In this document: one piece after another, positions 60,857-64,000 of the stretch
How the letters are laid out: each line of letters begins with the position of its first letter
Position numbering within the stretch: position 1 is the stretch's first letter
Assembly: GCA_016293865.1 (NCBI GenBank)
Contig: JAEDDG010000007.1
Coordinates: 1 to 64,000 of the forward strand
DNA length: 64,000 bases
Source of the DNA: Oscillospiraceae bacterium
Lineage (GTDB): Bacteria; Bacillota; Clostridia; Oscillospirales; Oscillospiraceae
Direction: 5' to 3'
The notes under the pieces: generated by a model
What the model was told of the DNA's origin: nothing
What the model saw: only the letters and a program-made list of their open reading frames with translations
The model's database searches: none
Position numbers and translations under genes: made by a program

Positions 60857-61881
60857 AACAGACGATGCTTTCAGCTCTTTACATGGGGCAAAACAAGGTC
60901 GACGTCAGTCAGGTGCCCGTCCCGGAAGTCGGGCCACATGACGTGCTGATCCGAAACACTTATTCCAGCATCTGCGGAACAGATGTTGCCGTATATACAA
61001 AAGGGCCGAACACGGGACACCGCATCAGCATCGGCGGCGAGTTCGGCCATGAAGCCGTTTCCCGCATTGCGGCAATCGGCGGGGAAACGGCCGGATTTCA
61101 GGTGGGACAGCGCGTCTATCCCTATCCGCTTTTTGCCAAGAATGATCCGCGCAGAGCCGGTACCATCGGCGGATTTTCAGAATACATTTTAATTCCGGAG
61201 GCAAAAATCAACCATGCGCTTTATCCCGTTCCGGATGAAATCGACGACAGGACCGCCTGCCTGACCGAGCCGTTCACAGTGGGCTGCAGAGCGGCGCGCC
61301 GCGCCATGCCGCAAAGCGGCGAAAACGCCGTCGTATTTGGCAGCGGGACAATCGGCATTGCCGCCGCGATCGCGCTGAAGTGGTTCGGGGCGGAAAAGGT
61401 CATGATCTGTGATCTCTCTGACTTCCGGCTTTCCATTGCCGGACAGCTCGGTTTTGAAACCTGCAACACGGGCAGTGAAAGCTTTACGGAAAAAGCCTCC
61501 GCCTACTTCGGTTCCGCGTACGCGCTTACAGGCCCGACTGCCGATATTGATATTTTCATCGACGCCGCCGGAAACACAGCCATTCTTGACCTTTTCATGC
61601 AGGCAGGAAAAATTGAAAGCCGATTTGTGTCAGTCGCCGTCAACAATGCAGTACGTCAGCTGGATCTGCTGCATTTGACCTATGCACAAAAGAGCATCAT
61701 CGGCTCCGGCGGATATACGCCTGAGGATGTGGCCGATGTATTCTCCATCATGAAAAGCGGCAGGTGGAATATCTCCTCAATCATTACGCATGAATTTCCT
61801 CTCAGCGAAATTGAAACGGCCATCCGGACGGCCTCAGACACGGAGCATGCCCTGAACGTTGTCATCAAATTCGGTGCATAA
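60853..61881 (+). CDS. Zinc-binding MDR-family dehydrogenase
   Basis: 342 residues. The catalytic-zinc residues are Cys in SSICGTDV and His-Glu in GEFGHEAV; the Rossmann fold is NAVVFGSGTIGIAAAIA. The lobe that usually binds the structural zinc with four cysteines is replaced by YPLFAKNDPRRAG, so that zinc is probably lost, as in some sugar- or polyol-dehydrogenases. Start ATG at 60853 overlaps the previous stop. It is controlled with the membrane protein by the TetR. Confidence 0.9.
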   Translation: MKQTMLSALYMGQNKVDVSQVPVPEVGPHDVLIRNTYSSICGTDVAVYTKGPNTGHRISIGGEFGHEAVSRIAAIGGETAGFQVGQRVYPYPLFAKNDPRRAGTIGGFSEYILIPEAKINHALYPVPDEIDDRTACLTEPFTVGCRAARRAMPQSGENAVVFGSGTIGIAAAIALKWFGAEKVMICDLSDFRLSIAGQLGFETCNTGSESFTEKASAYFGSAYALTGPTADIDIFIDAAGNTAILDLFMQAGKIESRFVSVAVNNAVRQLDLLHLTYAQKSIIGSGGYTPEDVADVFSIMKSGRWNISSIITHEFPLSEIETAIRTASDTEHALNVVIKFGA

Positions 61882-61959
61882 CCCCGGAAAAGGTCTGGTC
61901 AGGCAGATGCTCCGGCCGCTGCAGTTTCAAATTCATTCAAAGGAGCACAGTCAACTGAT

Positions 61960-62154
61960 ATGAAAGATTACACGATCCCCGAAGCAGGTCAAAATGCTTC
62001 CGGAAAAGCGGCAGAGCGCTCTGATGACGGCGGACAGACGAGACTGGAGGACACCTTCATCGGCAGATACCTGGCCAAAGACGGGGAAACAGTTGAAGAA
62101 GCGAGAAAACGGATCAGGCAGGAAGAACACCGCCGCAGACACGGATCGCTTTGA
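61960..62154 (+). CDS. Small charged hypothetical protein
   Basis: 64 residues, mostly charged and helical, with DETVEEARKRIRQEEHRRRHG-like sequence at the C-terminus. An AAAGGAG lies about 14 bases upstream of the ATG, somewhat far. No match is recognised and the coding status is uncertain. Confidence 0.45.
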   Translation: MKDYTIPEAGQNASGKAAERSDDGGQTRLEDTFIGRYLAKDGETVEEARKRIRQEEHRRRHGSL

Positions 62155-62176
62155 GCGCTCTTTTTTCAGATTTCTA

Positions 62177-62205
62177 TTGACGAAGCGTCAAACTCGTGAT
62201 AGGGT
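62177..62205 (+). promoter_or_regulatory. Putative promoter of the glycine-riboswitch transcript
   Basis: TTGACG (62177-62182), 17 bases, weak TAGGGT (62200-62205). A later TATATG is also possible as -10 but with poor spacing. Confidence 0.5.
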
Positions 62206-62234
62206 ATATGCATATTGAATAACGGCAAATGAAG

Positions 62235-62400
62235 TTCTTAGGAAAATGGCGCATGCCTGCCGAAGGAATAACACTCTCAGGCGTCCGGTTTCCGGACAGA
62301 GACTAAGAATGGATGTGGCTCTGGAGAATCTCAGAAATGAGTACCGAAGGTGCAAGGCGGTTTTCCGCTGAATCTCTCAGGTAAAAGGACAGAGTAAGCC
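62235..62400 (+). promoter_or_regulatory. Tandem glycine riboswitch
   Basis: Two aptamers in a row, each with CCGAAGG (62260, 62344), CTCTCAGG and GGACAGAG (62294, 62387). The first is closed by TTCTTA / TAAGAA (62235-62240, 62304-62309), and the second runs to GGACAGAGTAAGCC. It precedes an AgcS-type symporter. Tandem glycine aptamers usually respond to free glycine. Confidence 0.92.
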
Positions 62401-62449
62401 CTGTTCCCCATCATCAGAGGGGAATTGTGTGCGTATATGTCTTGTTCTC

Positions 62450-62484
62450 CGGAGCGGCTGAATTTGCAGCCGTTCCGTTTTTTT
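62450..62484 (+). terminator. Terminator in the glycine riboswitch expression platform
   Basis: Stem CGGAGCGGCTG / CAGCCGTTCCG (62450-62460, 62467-62477) with one G-T pair, loop AATTTG, then seven T. It lies between aptamer and start codon and is the switching element. Confidence 0.9.
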
Positions 62485-62499
62485 ATGGAGGAAAAGAAA

Positions 62500-63885
62500 A
62501 TGCTATTGTCTATCGTTCAAACCATCAACTCGTATCTGTCGGACTACATTCTGGTAATTCTTCTGATCTCCGTGGGTTTGTGGTTCACCATCAAAACACG
62601 CTTTGTGCAGATCCGCTGCTTCGGCGAAGGCATGCGGAAGGTTTTCGGCAATCTGTCACTCAACGGAAAAAAGCACCACAGCGGCATGAGTTCATTCCAG
62701 GCGCTGGCCACCGCCATCGCCGCACAGGTGGGAACCGGCAACATTGTCGGCGCCAGCGGCGCAATTCTGACCGGCGGCCCCGGCGCCATTTTCTGGATGT
62801 GGATCATCGCCTTTTTCGGCATGGCCACAATTTATGCAGAGGCCACGCTCGCCCAGCAAACACGCAAAACGGATAAGAACGGGCGGATTCAGGGCGGCCC
62901 CGTTTATTACATAACCACCGCCTTCAAGGGCCGTTTCGGCCGCTTCCTTGCCGGCTTTTTCGCAGTGGCCATCATTCTCGCCCTGGGCTTTTTCGGCTGC
63001 ATGGTTCAGTCCAACTCCATCGGCTCGACGTTTGAGACGGCGTTCGGCATTCCGTCCTGGGTTGTCGGTGTTGTGCTTGTAATCATCTGCGGCGTGATCT
63101 TTCTGGGCGGCGTCCGCCGTCTGGCCTCTGTCACGGAAAAGATCGTTCCCGTCATGGCCGCGCTTTTCCTGCTTGGCGGTCTCGTCGTTCTGATCGCGCG
63201 CATTCAGTATGTGCCTGCAACCTTCGGCATGATTTTCAAATACGCGTTCCAGCCGCAGGCCATCATCGGCGGCGGCATCGGCTATGCGCTGAAAACCGCC
63301 ATCAGCCAGGGTGCCAAGCGCGGCCTTTTCTCCAATGAGGCCGGCATGGGCTCCACCCCCCATGCACATGCGCTTGCAAATGTAGAAAATCCCCATGATC
63401 AGGGCGTTGTCGCCATGATCGGCGTATTCATCGATACATTTGTGGTTCTCACGCTGAATGCACTGGTGATTATCTGCACGCTGTATACCAGCGACGGCAT
63501 TCTGGCCGCCGGCGCCATCCCCGACACCATCACCAAGGCCAATCTGGCACAGACCGCTTTCGGTTCAGTATTCGGCGCAAATGCAGGCGCAATGTTCGTC
63601 GCCGTCTGTCTGTTCTTCTTTGCATTTTCAACGGTTCTGAGCTGGAATCTCTTCGGAAAAATCAACATGTCCTATCTTTTCGGAGAAAAGTCCACAAAAA
63701 TCTACACCGTGATTGCCCTTGTATTCATCTTCCTGGGCACCGTGGCTTCCAACGATCTGGTTTGGGAGCTGTCCGATATGTTCAACCAGCTGATGGTCAT
63801 TCCCAACGCCATTGCCCTGTTCGCCCTGACCGGTATGGTCGTCAAATCCGCACAGCGCCGCGCCGCGGACACACTGCAGAAATGA
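62500..63885 (+). CDS. Amino-acid (alanine/glycine):cation symporter AgcS/AlsT family
   Basis: 461 residues with about ten membrane helices. It contains the family stretches SSFQALATAIAAQVGTGNIVG (in part), GGPGAIFWMWI and AISQGAKRGLFSNEAGMGSTPH-like sequence, all diagnostic for SSS/AGCS symporters that co-transport Na+ or H+ with alanine or glycine. The ATG at 62500 follows GGAGG by eight bases; earlier in-frame starts overlap the riboswitch terminator. Riboswitch control indicates it handles glycine uptake or export. Confidence 0.95.
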   Translation: MLLSIVQTINSYLSDYILVILLISVGLWFTIKTRFVQIRCFGEGMRKVFGNLSLNGKKHHSGMSSFQALATAIAAQVGTGNIVGASGAILTGGPGAIFWMWIIAFFGMATIYAEATLAQQTRKTDKNGRIQGGPVYYITTAFKGRFGRFLAGFFAVAIILALGFFGCMVQSNSIGSTFETAFGIPSWVVGVVLVIICGVIFLGGVRRLASVTEKIVPVMAALFLLGGLVVLIARIQYVPATFGMIFKYAFQPQAIIGGGIGYALKTAISQGAKRGLFSNEAGMGSTPHAHALANVENPHDQGVVAMIGVFIDTFVVLTLNALVIICTLYTSDGILAAGAIPDTITKANLAQTAFGSVFGANAGAMFVAVCLFFFAFSTVLSWNLFGKINMSYLFGEKSTKIYTVIALVFIFLGTVASNDLVWELSDMFNQLMVIPNAIALFALTGMVVKSAQRRAADTLQK

Positions 63886-63972
63886 GCTTTCATCCGGCAG
63901 CGCTCCCCCGGCGGAATCCGCTCAGCGAAGCAGCACAGCCCCGCATGAAAAGCGAAACGGAATATCAAAATG

Positions 63973-63999
63973 AGAGGCCTGCCCCCCGGGCAGGCCTCT
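63973..63999 (+). terminator. Terminator after the symporter gene
   Basis: Perfect 12-bp stem AGAGGCCTGCCC / GGGCAGGCCTCT (63973-63984, 63988-63999), three-base loop, T-run beginning at the window edge. Confidence 0.8.
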
Positions 64000-64000
64000 T

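Noticed and set aside
1..64000. Search for tRNA, rRNA, CRISPR, insertion sequences or prophage genes
   Set aside because: No cloverleaf-like sequence, repeated spacers, transposase motif or integrase motif was found by eye; a covariance-model scan would be needed to exclude small RNAs fully.

Overview
The window reads as a chromosomal segment of a low-to-mid G+C Gram-positive bacterium, most likely a gut Clostridia related to Oscillospiraceae/Ruminococcaceae (inferred from gene content and base composition; no rRNA gene is present to confirm it). Supporting signs are an IspH protein fused to ribosomal protein S1 domains, a PASTA kinase with its PP2C phosphatase, a c-di-AMP cyclase with its YbbR partner, RemA, ScpA/ScpB, a GerW/YtfJ sporulation protein, SLH surface domains, a teichoic-acid-type gene pair, and no outer-membrane genes. 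I see no mobile elements, CRISPR arrays, tRNA or rRNA genes.

Region 1 (1-46,331) is almost entirely minus-strand housekeeping genes in tight, often overlapping operons. Read in transcription order (high to low coordinates) it holds: an M50 protease with a small membrane protein and a two-gene radical-SAM pair; pfkA; rplS with a structured leader; lepB, ylqF, rnhB, yraN, thrC; a metallophosphoesterase; tig-clpP-clpX-lon-engB proteostasis genes; scpAB, DUF2953 and ytfJ; dacF and rluB; an RpiR regulator and a flavoprotein; cmk-plsC-ispH/rpsA; carD-ispD-ispF; a DUF3343/cysteine-desulfurase pair; cdaA-ybbR-DUF5685-dnaJ-like; yicC-remA-gmk-rpoZ-priA-def-fmt-rsmB-rlmN-prpC-prkC-rsgA. The only plus-strand gene here is a small Cys-rich DUF1540 protein.

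Region 2 (46,400-64,000) is accessory and changes strand often. It holds a lone hydantoinase/oxoprolinase-like ATPase; a cobalamin riboswitch controlling a secreted SLH-domain protein that carries a very recent 366-bp tandem duplication; an FAD oxidoreductase with DUF2284; an amino-acid ABC transporter operon ending in a DapF-fold racemase/epimerase; a polysaccharide deacetylase; a CDP-glycerol glycerophosphotransferase plus TagD pair behind a perfect sigma-A promoter; a TrmO-like methyltransferase; a TetR regulator divergent from a membrane protein and zinc-type dehydrogenase; and a tandem glycine riboswitch in front of an AgcS-type amino-acid:cation symporter.

The most promising undescribed item is the B12-riboswitch-controlled surface protein (48,504-50,252): its duplicated ~119-residue domain is unknown to me, and its control suggests it captures or processes corrinoids at the cell surface. 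Second is the racemase embedded in the amino-acid ABC operon, and third the DUF5685/DnaJ-like/membrane-protein cluster next to cdaA. Several start codons were reassigned from Shine-Dalgarno positions, including TTG starts for ispD, rnhB, priA and the DUF3343 gene.
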